64,000 nucleotides of DNA from Faecalicatena faecalis (GCF_012524165.2 NZ_JABACJ020000002.1:186001-250000); one strand, 5' to 3'; shown: positions 16,608-25,599, counted from the first letter of the stretch. The notes: generated by a model not told the origin, from the letters alone. Program-made: numbers and translations.

Positions 16608-16953
16608 CTATTCCTGATAAGCTGTAACCGTAATAGTCCCATTCAGCTTTTCTATATCTTCTTTCCCACTGACCACTTCTCCAAGCTCATACAAACTGCT
16701 TCCCTGACCAAAGTGATTATAAAACATCACAACATCTGCCCACGGAGAATAATAAACAATTCCTTTGCCGCCTGACTCTGATTCAACTCATATATAACCT
16801 TATATTCTTTTGATGTTACTTTCATTTTCATCACTTCATCCTCCTCTGTTGCAGGCAATTCCGAATTCGCTTCCTCATTACTCTGCTCCTGCTTTGTTTC
16901 AGTTTCAATAACAGGGATGTCTGTCCATCCGATTCCTGGTTGCCTTTTGTAAT
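16608..16953 (-). pseudogene. Remnant of a cyclophilin-like-fold lipoprotein
   Basis: The minus strand holds two family pieces in different frames. The upstream piece ends with MKMKVTSKEYKVIYELNQSQ and then hits a stop. The downstream piece reads GIVYYSPWADVVMFYN, then GSSLYELGEVVSGKEDI and TITVTAYQE before TAG at 16608-16610. The middle of the domain is missing, and the 5' end, with its signal peptide, has been lost against the DUF3737 fusion gene at 16955. A Glu/Thr-rich linker before the domain suggests an original secreted lipoprotein. This is a clear decay product. Confidence 0.7.
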
Positions 16954-16954
16954 T

Positions 16955-18139
16955 TTAACAACGCTCTGCACAGAATTTCTCATACGCTGTTATTCCCTCC
17001 TTCAGTTGATGAAGATTATCTTCCAAAACAGAGCGTGAACAAGCAGTGTTGATCCGTAAAAACTCTTTTTCTACCCGTCCATTTTGTTTTCCATAGGAAA
17101 GATACAATCCTGTTTTTTCCTTAATATATTCTGCTACTTCCATTCCACTTCCTATCATTCGTACAAAATCCAATCTTAAAAAGCAGGTATCATAAAATGA
17201 TGCCGCCTGCATCTGCGGAATTTTATTTCGAATAAACTCTTTGACAAATTCCTTGTTCTCAGAAACAGTCTTTTGAAATTCCTCTGTCTGAGCATCAACA
17301 TCACTTATCATGACTTTACCCTTTGCCTCTGCAACATCCATAATGATTTCTCCCACTTCCGGAACCTGTATCCATCCTGAAAGAGGATTTTTAATACTGT
17401 CCACAGAAGATGTAAGGATTGCCTGAACCTCTGATCTTTCAAAACAAAGATCTGTATCCACCATTTCACAGTGAATCAATGTCAGATTTTTGCAGTAACA
17501 TAATGGCTGCGTACCGCTGATCTTGCAATTGATAAGCGTCAGACCATCTGAATACCACGCCAGATATTCGCCTTTCACTATGCTGTTCTTTACAGTCACA
17601 TTTTCAGAATGCCAGAAAGCATCTTTTGTATCCAACACACAGTTCTCAAAAACAGCATTCTTTATGTACTGAAATGAATATTTCCCTTTGAACTGCACGT
17701 CCGAAAAATACAAGTCTGCAGCACGCATCATAAAATACTCACTCTGAGCGGTACTGTGTATCATCTGAATACCATTTACTGACCAGCCGAATTCCGGGGA
17801 GATAATATCACAATTTTCCATTACAACATCTCTGCATTCACGAAGTGCTTTGATCCCGTGCATTTTTGTATCTGTGATTTCAACATGTTCTGAATACCAT
17901 AAAGAAGCTCTGCAAAGTTCTGTCATTTCACAGCCTCGAATTTTCAATCCGCTATTGTGCCAGAATGGATAACGAAGATTAAAAAAACAATCTTCCACCT
18001 CCATCCCATGACACTCTTTCAATGCACTTTCTCCATCTGCTGGGCCGTCAAATGAACATTTTTTTACCAACAGTTCTGTACTTCCATATAGTGCTCTTTC
18101 CTCATCAAAATTCTGATTTTCTATTATATTCATAATCAT
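16955..18139 (-). CDS. DUF3737 protein fused to the C-terminus of a MalY/PatB-type aminotransferase
   Basis: A 394-residue chimera. Residues 1 to about 285 form a DUF3737 right-handed beta-helix with regularly spaced repeats (NCxFxxxYPFWH, WYSEHVEITD, AFWHSENVTVKN, EYLAWYSDGLTL), normally a whole protein of about 285 residues. Residues from about 286 match only the final 110 residues of PLP-dependent cystathionine lyase/aminotransferases of the MalY/PatB type, ending FLRINTACSRSVLEDNL. The PLP-binding lysine region is absent, so no transaminase activity is expected. An in-frame deletion joining two neighbouring genes explains it. GAGAGG precedes the first ATG. It is divergent from the LysR gene. 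Confidence 0.8.
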   Translation of the reverse strand: MIMNIIENQNFDEERALYGSTELLVKKCSFDGPADGESALKECHGMEVEDCFFNLRYPFWHNSGLKIRGCEMTELCRASLWYSEHVEITDTKMHGIKALRECRDVVMENCDIISPEFGWSVNGIQMIHSTAQSEYFMMRAADLYFSDVQFKGKYSFQYIKNAVFENCVLDTKDAFWHSENVTVKNSIVKGEYLAWYSDGLTLINCKISGTQPLCYCKNLTLIHCEMVDTDLCFERSEVQAILTSSVDSIKNPLSGWIQVPEVGEIIMDVAEAKGKVMISDVDAQTEEFQKTVSENKEFVKEFIRNKIPQMQAASFYDTCFLRLDFVRMIGSGMEVAEYIKEKTGLYLSYGKQNGRVEKEFLRINTACSRSVLEDNLHQLKEGITAYEKFCAERC

Positions 18140-18153
18140 CTGTCCTCTCTTTT

Positions 18154-18405
18154 TTATTTCTGCTCCTTATTCCGCTTAATCTGATAAACAAAATAATCCA
18201 GACAGTCAATCTGCTTTTCTCTCTCATGTACCATGCCCAGAAGACAGCTTCTGTGATGTTCCAACAGTTTCAGCAATTCTCCCATATCATCCTCATCCAG
18301 ATGACTCATGATACACTCCATCATTTCCGGCGTACATCCGGCATCCTTCAAATTCTGGATTACTGCTTCCCTTGAACCGTAATGTACCGTTTTCTCCAGC
18401 TCCAT
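18154..18405 (-). CDS. Small conserved protein of unknown function
   Basis: An 83-residue, charged helical protein. The likely start at 18405 (MELEKTVHYGSRE) has AGAGG about 9 nt upstream; the frame extends to 18444. It contains a short helical N-terminal part resembling a DNA- or protein-binding domain (NLKDAGCTPEMMECIMSHLDED) and a second helix pair ending in IKRNKEQK. It lies between the LysR gene (divergent) and the DUF3737 fusion (14 bp downstream), a place where similar small proteins are common in Clostridia. No function is proposed. Confidence 0.6.
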   Translation of the reverse strand: MELEKTVHYGSREAVIQNLKDAGCTPEMMECIMSHLDEDDMGELLKLLEHHRSCLLGMVHEREKQIDCLDYFVYQIKRNKEQK

Positions 18406-18562
18406 CCCTTCTGACCTCTCTTTTTTCATTTTCCTGTCTTTCATCTCATTATAAATCCCAAGCTTTTAATTAACAAATACTTATATCATATTACTATCTA
18501 TAGTTGAAACCTAGTCATATTTGGGATATACTAAAAGAAAATTAAAATAAGGAGGTTATCAC

Positions 18563-19459
18563 ATGGAACTGCGGGTACTGAACTATTTTCTGACAGTTGC
18601 CAGAGAACAGAGTATCATCAGGGCAGCAGAATCTCTACATCTCTCACAGCCAACCATCTCCACACAGATTCGGAACATGGAAGAAGAACTTGGCAAACAA
18701 CTTTTAATCAGGGGAACAAAAGGTTCAAGAAAAATCACTCTGACTGAGGAAGGTATGATTCTAAAAAAACGGGCCGAAGAAATTTTAGACCTGGTAGAAA
18801 AAACAGAAAAAGAAATCACCCTTTCAGACAGCATCATTATAGGTGATGTTTACATCGGAACCGGAGAAACCGATGCTTTCAGACTGCTTGCTAAAACAGC
18901 AAAAGAACTGCAGAACGCATATCCGGGAATTCACTATCATATTTCCAGTGGTAATGCAAAATTCGTTATGGAACAACTAGATAAAGGACTCATTGACTTC
19001 GGCATCATATTTGGAAATACATCCGCTGAAAAATATAACTCTCTGAAAATGCCTGCCAAAGATACCTGGGGTGTATTGATGCGCTGCGACTCTGAACTTG
19101 CCAAAAAAAATTCTATAACTCCTGAAGATTTATGGGATAAACCTTTAATCATTTCACATCAGAAAAATCAGGATACAGAACTCAGCGCATGGCTGAAACA
19201 TGATTTGTCAAAACTGAATATCATTGCTACCTATAATCTGCTTTTCAATGCCTCCCTACTGGTGGAGGAGGGACTGGGCTATGCCATCGGTCTTGATAAA
19301 ATCATAAATATTACAGAAAACAGTAAGCTTTGCTTCCGTCCACTCATGCCAAAGGTGGAAGCAGAATTGTATATTATATGGAAAAAATATCAGGTATTTT
19401 CCAAGGCAGCGGAGAAATTTATGCTGACGATGAAGGAGCATCAAGAACATCCTATCTAA
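18563..19459 (+). CDS. LysR-family transcriptional regulator
   Basis: A 298-residue regulator with the helix-turn-helix in residues 1-60 (LNYFLTVAREQSIIRAAESL, LSQPTISTQIRNMEEELG), followed by the two-lobed co-inducer domain (GDVYIGTGETDAFRLLA). AAGGAGG is 8 nt before the ATG. It is transcribed away from the small-protein/DUF3737/CMD/cupin genes, the standard LysR arrangement, and should control them. As several of those targets are truncated, the regulon may be a relic. A perfect hairpin terminator follows. Confidence 0.93.
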   Translation: MELRVLNYFLTVAREQSIIRAAESLHLSQPTISTQIRNMEEELGKQLLIRGTKGSRKITLTEEGMILKKRAEEILDLVEKTEKEITLSDSIIIGDVYIGTGETDAFRLLAKTAKELQNAYPGIHYHISSGNAKFVMEQLDKGLIDFGIIFGNTSAEKYNSLKMPAKDTWGVLMRCDSELAKKNSITPEDLWDKPLIISHQKNQDTELSAWLKHDLSKLNIIATYNLLFNASLLVEEGLGYAIGLDKIINITENSKLCFRPLMPKVEAELYIIWKKYQVFSKAAEKFMLTMKEHQEHPI

Positions 19460-19505
19460 AAAACGGTGAGGTACAATTTTCACTCCAAATTGTCCTCACC
19501 GTTTT
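19460..19505. terminator. Bidirectional terminator between LysR gene and rbsB
   Basis: Stem AAAACGGTGAGG/CCTCACCGTTTT, extended inside by ACAATTT/AAATTGT, with T-rich sequence on the plus side and A/T on both. It separates two convergent genes. Confidence 0.85.
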
Positions 19506-19513
19506 CTCTTTTA

Positions 19514-20434
19514 TTATTTGATTAACTCTACTTCTACCGGTATGGATTTCTCCACGCTTTCGCCCTGAATCATCTTAAGAGCTGTCAGGACTGCGGTCTC
19601 TCCCATCAGTTCCGGCTTCTGTGCTACAGTCGCAGCCATCTTGCCGGCCTTTACGGCAGCAACGGCGTCGTCTGTGGCATCGAATCCAACGACTTTGATG
19701 TCTTTTCCTGATGCAGAGATTGCCTCGACTGCTCCTAATGCCATCTCATCATTGTGAGCGAAAACGCCCTTGATCGCTCCATCGGACTGCAGGATGTTCT
19801 CCATGACATTCATGCCTTCTGCACGGTTGAAGTTGGCTGACTGACTTGCGACAACATCGAAGTCTTTATCTGCTACCAGATGGAATCCTTCTCCACGGTC
19901 GATGGTTGCGGATGCTCCCGGAACGCCCTGAATCTCAGCAACTTTTGCACCGTCTCCGACCAGTTCTTTTAAGTATTCAGTAGCCATTCTTGCACCTTCC
20001 ACATTATCAGATGCAATCTGGCAGTCCACGTCTGCTCCATTCACCACACGGTCAACGGAAATAACTTTGATTCCTTTTGACAGTGCATCTTTGACAACCG
20101 GGCCAACTGCATCAGAGTCTACTGGGTTGACGATCAGAACACTGACATTTCTGGAAATCAAGTCTTCAATGTCACTTGTCTGTTTCGCCGCATCATCTCC
20201 GGCATCGACCACGATCAGATCTACATCCTTCTCTGCTGCGGTCGCTTTGGCGCCGTCAGAAAGGGATACGAAGAACGGGTTGTTCAAGGTAGATACGGAA
20301 AATCCGATTGCACCGCTGCCTTCATTGGAGGCTCCTGTATTATCTTCTCCATCGATTGTGATCGCATTACAGCCTGTCGCTGTAAACAATACTGCACACG
20401 CCAATACTGATACTACTAATTTTTTCAATTTCAT
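19514..20434 (-). CDS. rbsB: Ribose ABC transporter substrate-binding lipoprotein
   Basis: About 306 residues: a lipoprotein signal with lipobox TATGCN near residue 22, then the periplasmic-binding-protein type I fold (IGFSVSTLNNPFFVSLSDGA, NPVDSDAVGPVV, AHNDEMALGAVEAI) typical of RbsB. It captures ribose at the cell surface for RbsC/RbsA. ATG at 20434 with AAAGG 8 nt upstream is preferred; GTG three codons earlier is possible. It is the last gene of the rbs operon, 11 bp after rbsC, and ends at a strong terminator. Confidence 0.93.
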   Translation of the reverse strand: MKLKKLVVSVLACAVLFTATGCNAITIDGEDNTGASNEGSGAIGFSVSTLNNPFFVSLSDGAKATAAEKDVDLIVVDAGDDAAKQTSDIEDLISRNVSVLIVNPVDSDAVGPVVKDALSKGIKVISVDRVVNGADVDCQIASDNVEGARMATEYLKELVGDGAKVAEIQGVPGASATIDRGEGFHLVADKDFDVVASQSANFNRAEGMNVMENILQSDGAIKGVFAHNDEMALGAVEAISASGKDIKVVGFDATDDAVAAVKAGKMAATVAQKPELMGETAVLTALKMIQGESVEKSIPVEVELIK

Positions 20435-20454
20435 TGCTTTCACCTTTCCCTTTC

Positions 20455-21393
20455 CTATCGCTTGCGGTCTGACAATACTGCCACAAGGATAACCAGACCT
20501 TTGATTACGTCCTGATAATATGAAGAAACACCTAAGATATTCAGTCCGTTATTTAATACTGCAATGATCAGCACGCCGACCAGTGTTCCATAGATTTTAC
20601 CACGTCCACCGCTCATACTTGTTCCGCCCAGCGCAACTGCTGCGATGGCATCCAGCTCATATCCATCTCCCAGTGTGGGCTGTGCGGAACCGAGTCTGGA
20701 GAGAAGAATCAGACCGGAGAGTGCTGCCATGAAACCAGAGATTGCATAAGCAATGATTTTTGTCTTATGAATATTGATTCCGGCAAGCTTTGCACATTTT
20801 GCGTTGCTTCCTGTTGCATAGATTGCACGGCCAAATGTAGTTTTCTGTAAAAGGATATAAAATCCGATAAAAATGAGCAGAAGCAGGATGACCGGAATCG
20901 GGATATGATAAAAGTTTCCTTTTCCTACTACTTTCAAGGTAAAGCTGTCACCAAGGTTGGAAATTGGTTTTCCATTTGTAAAAATCATGGTCAGTCCACG
21001 GTAAACTGTCATGGTGATCAGAGTTGCGATAAATGGCTGAAGTCTTCCTTTTGTAACAAGCACACCACTCACACATCCGAGCAGCACACCGATCACAAGT
21101 GCAAGGAGCATTGCCAGACCAACCGGCACGCCATTTACGATCATTCCTGCACAAAGTGCTGTTGACAGGGCCAGAACAGAACCGACTGACAGGTCGATCG
21201 CATCCGTCAGGATAACACAGGTCATACCAAATGCAATCAGTCCGTTGATGGATGACTGACGCAGCAAGGATAAAAAGTTGTTCCATGTTCTGAACTCAGG
21301 GCTTACACAACTGATTCCGATTACAAGCAGAATCAATGCAATCAACGCACCCAGATCCTGGGCATAGTTTAAAATTTTATTTTTCTCTTTCAT
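20455..21393 (-). CDS. rbsC: Ribose ABC transporter permease
   Basis: A 312-residue integral membrane subunit with about 8-10 hydrophobic segments. Family landmarks are FGMTCVILTDAIDLSVGSVLAL, the EAA-like loop GSNAKCAKLAGINIHKTK and AAVALGGTSMSGGRGKIYGT. It forms the channel of the ribose importer with RbsA. The ATG overlaps the rbsA stop region by one base and has AGGAGG upstream, so translation is coupled. Confidence 0.95.
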   Translation of the reverse strand: MKEKNKILNYAQDLGALIALILLVIGISCVSPEFRTWNNFLSLLRQSSINGLIAFGMTCVILTDAIDLSVGSVLALSTALCAGMIVNGVPVGLAMLLALVIGVLLGCVSGVLVTKGRLQPFIATLITMTVYRGLTMIFTNGKPISNLGDSFTLKVVGKGNFYHIPIPVILLLLIFIGFYILLQKTTFGRAIYATGSNAKCAKLAGINIHKTKIIAYAISGFMAALSGLILLSRLGSAQPTLGDGYELDAIAAVALGGTSMSGGRGKIYGTLVGVLIIAVLNNGLNILGVSSYYQDVIKGLVILVAVLSDRKR

Positions 21394-22880
21394 TAGATTG
21401 TTCCTCCCGTTGCTAACGTCATAACATTTTCCTGATTTGCTTCCTCTTTACTGATAATCCCACGGACCAGCCCCTCGCGTACTACCATGATCCTGTCACT
21501 CATCCCCAGGACCTCCGGCAGTTCGGAGGAAACCATGATGATTGCCACACCGTTTGCTGCCAGTTTATTAATGATCGTGTAGATTTCCTTCTTCGCTCCA
21601 ATATCCACACCTCTGGTCGGCTCATCCAGAATCAGGATTTTCGGATCTGTGTAGATCCATTTTGCAAATACGACCTTCTGCTGGTTACCACCGCTTAAAT
21701 TGTTGCATTCATGGTCTGGACCAAAACATTTGATGTGCAGCTCCTCGATTGCTTTGCTGACCAGGTCTTCTTCCTTTTTCTTCTTTAAAAAGATATTTTT
21801 ATCGGAAACCTTCCCCAAATTGGCAAGTGCGATGTTCTTTTGAATACTTTCTTCCAACATCAGACCTTCCGTCTTTCTGTCCTCCGTGATAAATCCGATT
21901 CCCTGTTTCATTGCCTGCATTGGAGATTTTATCTGAACCTCCTTGCCCTCGATCTTAACCTTTCCGCTCTCATAAGGCAGATTTCCGAAAATCGCCTGCA
22001 TGATTTCTGTTCGTCCAGCTCCCATCAAGCCTGATACGCCAAGGACCTCCCCGGCACGGACAGAAAAGCTTACATTCTCAAAAACGCCTGTCTTGGTCAG
22101 ACCTTCCACAGCCAATACCTCTTCCTTAATTTCACAGTCTCTGGATGGATAACGCTCCCCAATCTCACGTCCAATCATCATCTTTACGATTTCGTTCATG
22201 TTGGTATCAGGGATGTTCTTTGTTCCCACATAAGTTCCATCTCTTAAAACAGAAATCCGATCACATAATTCAAAAATTTCTTCCATACGATGGGATATGT
22301 ACACAATTGACACGCCTGATTTTCTAAGTCCCTCGATTACTTCGAAGAGTACTGCTGTCTCACTCTGTGTCAAGGCTGCTGTCGGCTCATCCATGATGAT
22401 GACCTTGGCATCGACCATCAGTGCCTTGCAGATTTCAATCATCTGCTGTTGTCCCACAGAAAGATTGGACATCGTTTCTGATGGGGAAATAGAAACACCA
22501 AGTCTATTCAGTGCCTCTTCTGCTTTTTTCTTCATTGCCTTAGAATCACAGAGTCCGAATTTCCCCTTGATTTCTTTCCCCATGAACAAATTTTCCTCCA
22601 CTGTCAGGTCAAAAAGCACGTTCAGTTCCTGGTGGATGAATACAATCCCGTCCTTTTCTGCCTCCTGAGGATTCTTATAATGTACCTCTTTTCCATCCAC
22701 AATCACTGTCCCGGCATCTTTGGTGTATACACCGGTCAAAATCTTCATCAAGGTGGATTTTCCGGCACCATTTTCGCCCATCAGCGCATGGACTTCCCCG
22801 TCACCGAGCACAAATCCTGCATCTTTCAGGACCTGGTTGGTCCCGAAGGCTTTGTCAATTCCTCTCATTTCTATCTGCAT
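21393..22880 (-). CDS. rbsA: Ribose ABC transporter ATP-binding protein
   Basis: A 495-residue protein with two ABC domains. The first has Walker A GENGAGKST (about 35), signature LSVGQQQ and Walker B VIIMDEPTAAL. The second has the degenerate P-loop GLMGAGRTE, signature LSGGNQQK and ILILDEPTRG. This asymmetry is standard for RbsA, MglA and AraG. It energises ribose import. AGGAGG is 7 nt before the ATG. Between it and rbsD (110 bp) a small hairpin CTGCATTT/AAATGCAG (22939-22980) lies in the transcript. Confidence 0.95.
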   Translation of the reverse strand: MQIEMRGIDKAFGTNQVLKDAGFVLGDGEVHALMGENGAGKSTLMKILTGVYTKDAGTVIVDGKEVHYKNPQEAEKDGIVFIHQELNVLFDLTVEENLFMGKEIKGKFGLCDSKAMKKKAEEALNRLGVSISPSETMSNLSVGQQQMIEICKALMVDAKVIIMDEPTAALTQSETAVLFEVIEGLRKSGVSIVYISHRMEEIFELCDRISVLRDGTYVGTKNIPDTNMNEIVKMMIGREIGERYPSRDCEIKEEVLAVEGLTKTGVFENVSFSVRAGEVLGVSGLMGAGRTEIMQAIFGNLPYESGKVKIEGKEVQIKSPMQAMKQGIGFITEDRKTEGLMLEESIQKNIALANLGKVSDKNIFLKKKKEEDLVSKAIEELHIKCFGPDHECNNLSGGNQQKVVFAKWIYTDPKILILDEPTRGVDIGAKKEIYTIINKLAANGVAIIMVSSELPEVLGMSDRIMVVREGLVRGIISKEEANQENVMTLATGGTI

Positions 22881-22991
22881 ATTAATTCCTCCTGATCTGC
22901 AATACAGATTCCTTCCTTACTGTTCCTGCATTATGTGCCTGCATTTTTTAATCATCCTACTTAAATGCAGCCATTTTTACTTTACACTGTA

Positions 22992-23399
22992 CTAGAACAG
23001 GCAGGCCGACTGCAGGATAATGTTCGCATATGGTGTCGTCTCTCCTGATCTGATTACGGCTTTACAAGCTTTTGTTCTCTGCTTTAACTCATCGTGCGGA
23101 ACATATTCGATTTTGAAACCGGTTTCAAAACCAGTAGACAACTCCATGATCTCATTCAGAACCGTCGGGTTCTTTTCCTTGATTTCCTCTGCCAGAACAA
23201 TCTTCTCAATCTTCATGTCTGCTGCCACAGCCCTTAACACCTCCATGAATGAAGGGGTCCCCTTCACAAGAGCCAGGTCTATGCGCTCTGTCTCCTCTGG
23301 AATCGGCAGGCCGCAGTCTCCGATTGCAATTGTGTCTGTGTGCCCCATGTAAGAAAGCACTCTGGAAATATCTGCGTTTAAAATTCCTGATTTTTTCAT
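22992..23399 (-). CDS. rbsD: D-ribose pyranase
   Basis: Interconverts the pyranose and furanose forms of ribose so that RbsK can use it. About 135 residues, near the 139 of E. coli, with catalytic His in YMGHTDTIAIGDCGLPIP and the conserved C-terminal YANIILQSAC. AGGAGG is 7 nt before ATG 23399, with GTG one codon upstream. A perfect 20-bp palindrome identical in core to the rbsR operator lies inside the gene. Confidence 0.95.
   Translation of the reverse strand: MKKSGILNADISRVLSYMGHTDTIAIGDCGLPIPEETERIDLALVKGTPSFMEVLRAVAADMKIEKIVLAEEIKEKNPTVLNEIMELSTGFETGFKIEYVPHDELKQRTKACKAVIRSGETTPYANIILQSACLF
23111..23130. promoter_or_regulatory. LacI-type operator inside rbsD
   Basis: A perfect 20-bp palindrome TTTTGAAACCGGTTTCAAAA within coding sequence. 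It shares the half-site TTTGAAAC/GTTTCAAA with the site in front of rbsR and may allow repression loops or roadblocks. Confidence 0.55.
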
Positions 23400-23423
23400 C
23401 ACTTTTCCTCCTTCCTTTCTTTT

Positions 23424-23511
23424 GTAACTTAGGCCCGGTCTCGGGTCTTAGCTTCCAAATACATCCTGACGGCTTGTGTTTACTTATTTAAGCCTTAGTG
23501 ACATGAATGCT
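23424..23511. repeat. Dispersed hairpin repeat, copy B
   Basis: The first stem GTAACTTAGGCCCG pairs with CGGGTCTTAGCTTC. It is followed by the shared ACATCC and a second half ending AAGCCTTAGTGACATG. This is a diverged copy of the element at 6298 and 24430, in the gap between rbsK and rbsD. Confidence 0.65.
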
Positions 23512-23517
23512 TCCATA

Positions 23518-24408
23518 TTAACATTTTTCTAATTCTGCCATTACTTCTTCAAACGTCGGCATACCGCCCTGTGCTCCGAATTTTTCTGTAGAAAGACTGG
23601 CTGCAACGTTGCCGAATCTCAATGCTTCTCTTACGCTTTCCCCTTTTGCAATCTGTACTGTAAATGCCCCGTTCAATGTATCTCCGGCGCCTGTTGTATC
23701 TACCACTGCTGCTTTACGAGCTGGAACTAAAAGGACTTCCCCTCCTGCCAGACACATGCTCACTCCTTTAGAGCCCTGCGTAATCAAAAGCTTTTCTGGA
23801 TATCTCTTCAAAAGCTCCTCTGTCTGTATCTCGTCGCCAAAAATAATCTTGGCCTCATGCTCATTCGGCGTCAGATATGTCACCAGTTCTACGATTTCCT
23901 GCTTCACAGGTCTGGCCGGCCCTGGATTTAAAACCACCTTCACACCATTTTCATGACAAAGACGAATAACATACTCATTTGTCTCCTGTGGAATTTCATG
24001 CTGGAGAACAACTACCTCTGATTGAAGCAGCTCATCTTTAATACTGTCCACATAAGCCTTGTCTACACAGTCATTTGCCCCGGCTACCACGATAATCGTG
24101 TTGTCGTTCTCGCCTACTGTAATCAATGCTATTCCTGTCGGAACCCCTTCCACTGTGCGGATGTTTCCAGTCTTAACACCCATGTCCTCCAGATTCTTGA
24201 GTAGTTCCTTTCCTGCACCGTCATCACCGACACATCCGAACATTTCCACATCTGCGCCCAGCTTTGCCATCGCTACCGCCTGGTTCGCTCCCTTGCCACC
24301 CGGGATATACTTTAAGTCCTCCCCCTTGAGCGTCTCCCCCTTGAGCGGAATCCTTTCCGCTTTTACTGTCATATCCATGTTGATGCTGCCTACCACTGAA
24401 ATCTTCAT
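23518..24408 (-). CDS. rbsK: Ribokinase
   Basis: Phosphorylates D-ribose to ribose 5-phosphate. A 296-residue PfkB-family kinase with the N-terminal GSINMDMTVKAERIPLKGET, glycine pair GGKGANQAVA, and the C-terminal signature VDTTGAGDTLNGAF containing the catalytic Asp. A GGAGGT site lies 8 nt before the ATG and is part of the hairpin-repeat junction upstream. It is the first catabolic gene after the rbsR repressor. Confidence 0.96.
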   Translation of the reverse strand: MKISVVGSINMDMTVKAERIPLKGETLKGEDLKYIPGGKGANQAVAMAKLGADVEMFGCVGDDGAGKELLKNLEDMGVKTGNIRTVEGVPTGIALITVGENDNTIIVVAGANDCVDKAYVDSIKDELLQSEVVVLQHEIPQETNEYVIRLCHENGVKVVLNPGPARPVKQEIVELVTYLTPNEHEAKIIFGDEIQTEELLKRYPEKLLITQGSKGVSMCLAGGEVLLVPARKAAVVDTTGAGDTLNGAFTVQIAKGESVREALRFGNVAASLSTEKFGAQGGMPTFEEVMAELEKC

Positions 24409-24429
24409 CTTTATTACCTCCTGCTTATG

Positions 24430-24629
24430 TTACTTAGGCTTGGTCTTTTCAAGCCTTAGTTACAAAGCACATCCCATGGACTTTGGTTTGGTCCTTTCAA
24501 ACCTTAGTCATGTGGATGTTACCTTGCTTTCCTTACTTAGGCTTGGTCTTTTCAAGCCTTAGTTACAAAGCACATCCCATGGACTTTGGTTTGGTCCTTT
24601 CAAGCCTTAGTCATGTGGATGTTACCTTG
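24430..24629. repeat. Dispersed hairpin repeat, tandem copies C and D (103-bp period)
   Basis: Units 24430-24526 and 24533-24629 are identical over 97 bp but for one base. Each has two hairpins: TTACTTAGGCTTG/CAAGCCTTAGTTA-type, and GACTTTGGTTTG/CAA(A or G)CCTTAGTC. The right end GTTACCTTG of copy D also encodes the last codons and stop of rbsR, so the duplication took in the gene's end. Confidence 0.85.
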
Positions 24630-25599
24630 TCGTCTCACGGTGAATGAGTTCCACCTCGAATATATTTTTCTGAGGGACCTCTTTCCCCTCGATATGATCA
24701 ATCAGAACCTGTGCCGCTTTCGCCCCCATCTCAGCGATTGGCTGTGCTACCGTTGTCAATTCAGGAGTCATGAGCCTGCTCATGATGATATTATCAAATC
24801 CGATGAGCTGTACATCCTCCGGCACTCTTTTGCCATGTCTTCTCAGTACTTTATATGCCGAAATCGCCGCCATATCATTTGCTGCGATGATTCCATCCAC
24901 TTCTGGAAATGTCTTTAAAATCTCTTCGGTCCTGACCAGTCCATCTTCATAATCATAGGAACAGTCCACGTACTGTTCTTTGATATGTTGTTCTCTGCAG
25001 ACATCCAGATATCCTTTAAACCGGTCCCTGCCACTGGAAACATTCTGTGGGCCCCGCATCGCTACAATATTTTTACATCCGCTCTCCAGCATGTGCTCCA
25101 TGCTGATGCGGCCTCCCTCATAGTTATCGGATGTGATGCTTGCAACCTCGTTTTTATGCTTCACCGTCCTGTCCAAAACCACGACTGGAATCCGGGCGTC
25201 CTTTGTCTTTTCCAAAATCTCATCTTCATTCGTCAACAGGATAATCCCATCCGCATTCATTCTGCCAAGCAGTTCAATGCTGTTCTTCTCCTTCTCTATG
25301 TCATCATTGGAGCTGCATAAGGTCAATCTGTAGCCCCGCTCATAAGCTTCATTCTCGATTGCCTTAGCCATCTCGTTAAAAAACGGGTTCTCGATATTCG
25401 GGACAATCACACCGATTAAATGCGCGGATTTCTTGTACAGCGTTCTTGCTGCTTCATTTGGTTTGAAACCCGTTTCAAGAATAACCTTCTCTACTTTTTG
25501 CTTTTTAATCTCATCTACCTTCGCTGTTCCATTCATGACTCTTGATACCGTTGCCGGAGAAACGCCGGCGAGCCTTGCCACTTCTCTGATGCTGATCAT
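24622..25599 (-). CDS. rbsR: LacI-family ribose operon repressor
   Basis: About 325 residues. The helix-turn-helix and hinge are ISIREVARLAGVSPATVSR and VMNGTAKVDE, followed by the sugar-binding core (HLIGVIVPNIENPFFNEMA, DGIIAANDMAAISAYKVL, VQLIGFDNI). ATG 25599 has GGGGTGA 6 nt upstream; a GTG three codons earlier is an alternative. Three sites with half-site TTTGAAAC lie upstream of the gene, inside it and inside rbsD. Its target is inferred from the adjacent rbs genes. Confidence 0.92.
   Translation of the reverse strand: MISIREVARLAGVSPATVSRVMNGTAKVDEIKKQKVEKVILETGFKPNEAARTLYKKSAHLIGVIVPNIENPFFNEMAKAIENEAYERGYRLTLCSSNDDIEKEKNSIELLGRMNADGIILLTNEDEILEKTKDARIPVVVLDRTVKHKNEVASITSDNYEGGRISMEHMLESGCKNIVAMRGPQNVSSGRDRFKGYLDVCREQHIKEQYVDCSYDYEDGLVRTEEILKTFPEVDGIIAANDMAAISAYKVLRRHGKRVPEDVQLIGFDNIIMSRLMTPELTTVAQPIAEMGAKAAQVLIDHIEGKEVPQKNIFEVELIHRETTR
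25462..25479. promoter_or_regulatory. LacI-type operator inside rbsR
   Basis: TTTGAAACCCGTTTCAAG, one base from the perfect site at 25686-25703 and about 220 bp from it, a spacing suitable for looping. It lies in coding sequence for residues near ETGFKPNEAA. Confidence 0.5.

Noticed and set aside
24430-24629. T-box or known riboswitch in the rbsK leader
   Set aside because: The structure is a tandem copy of a dispersed hairpin element also found elsewhere, with no T-box motif or terminator.
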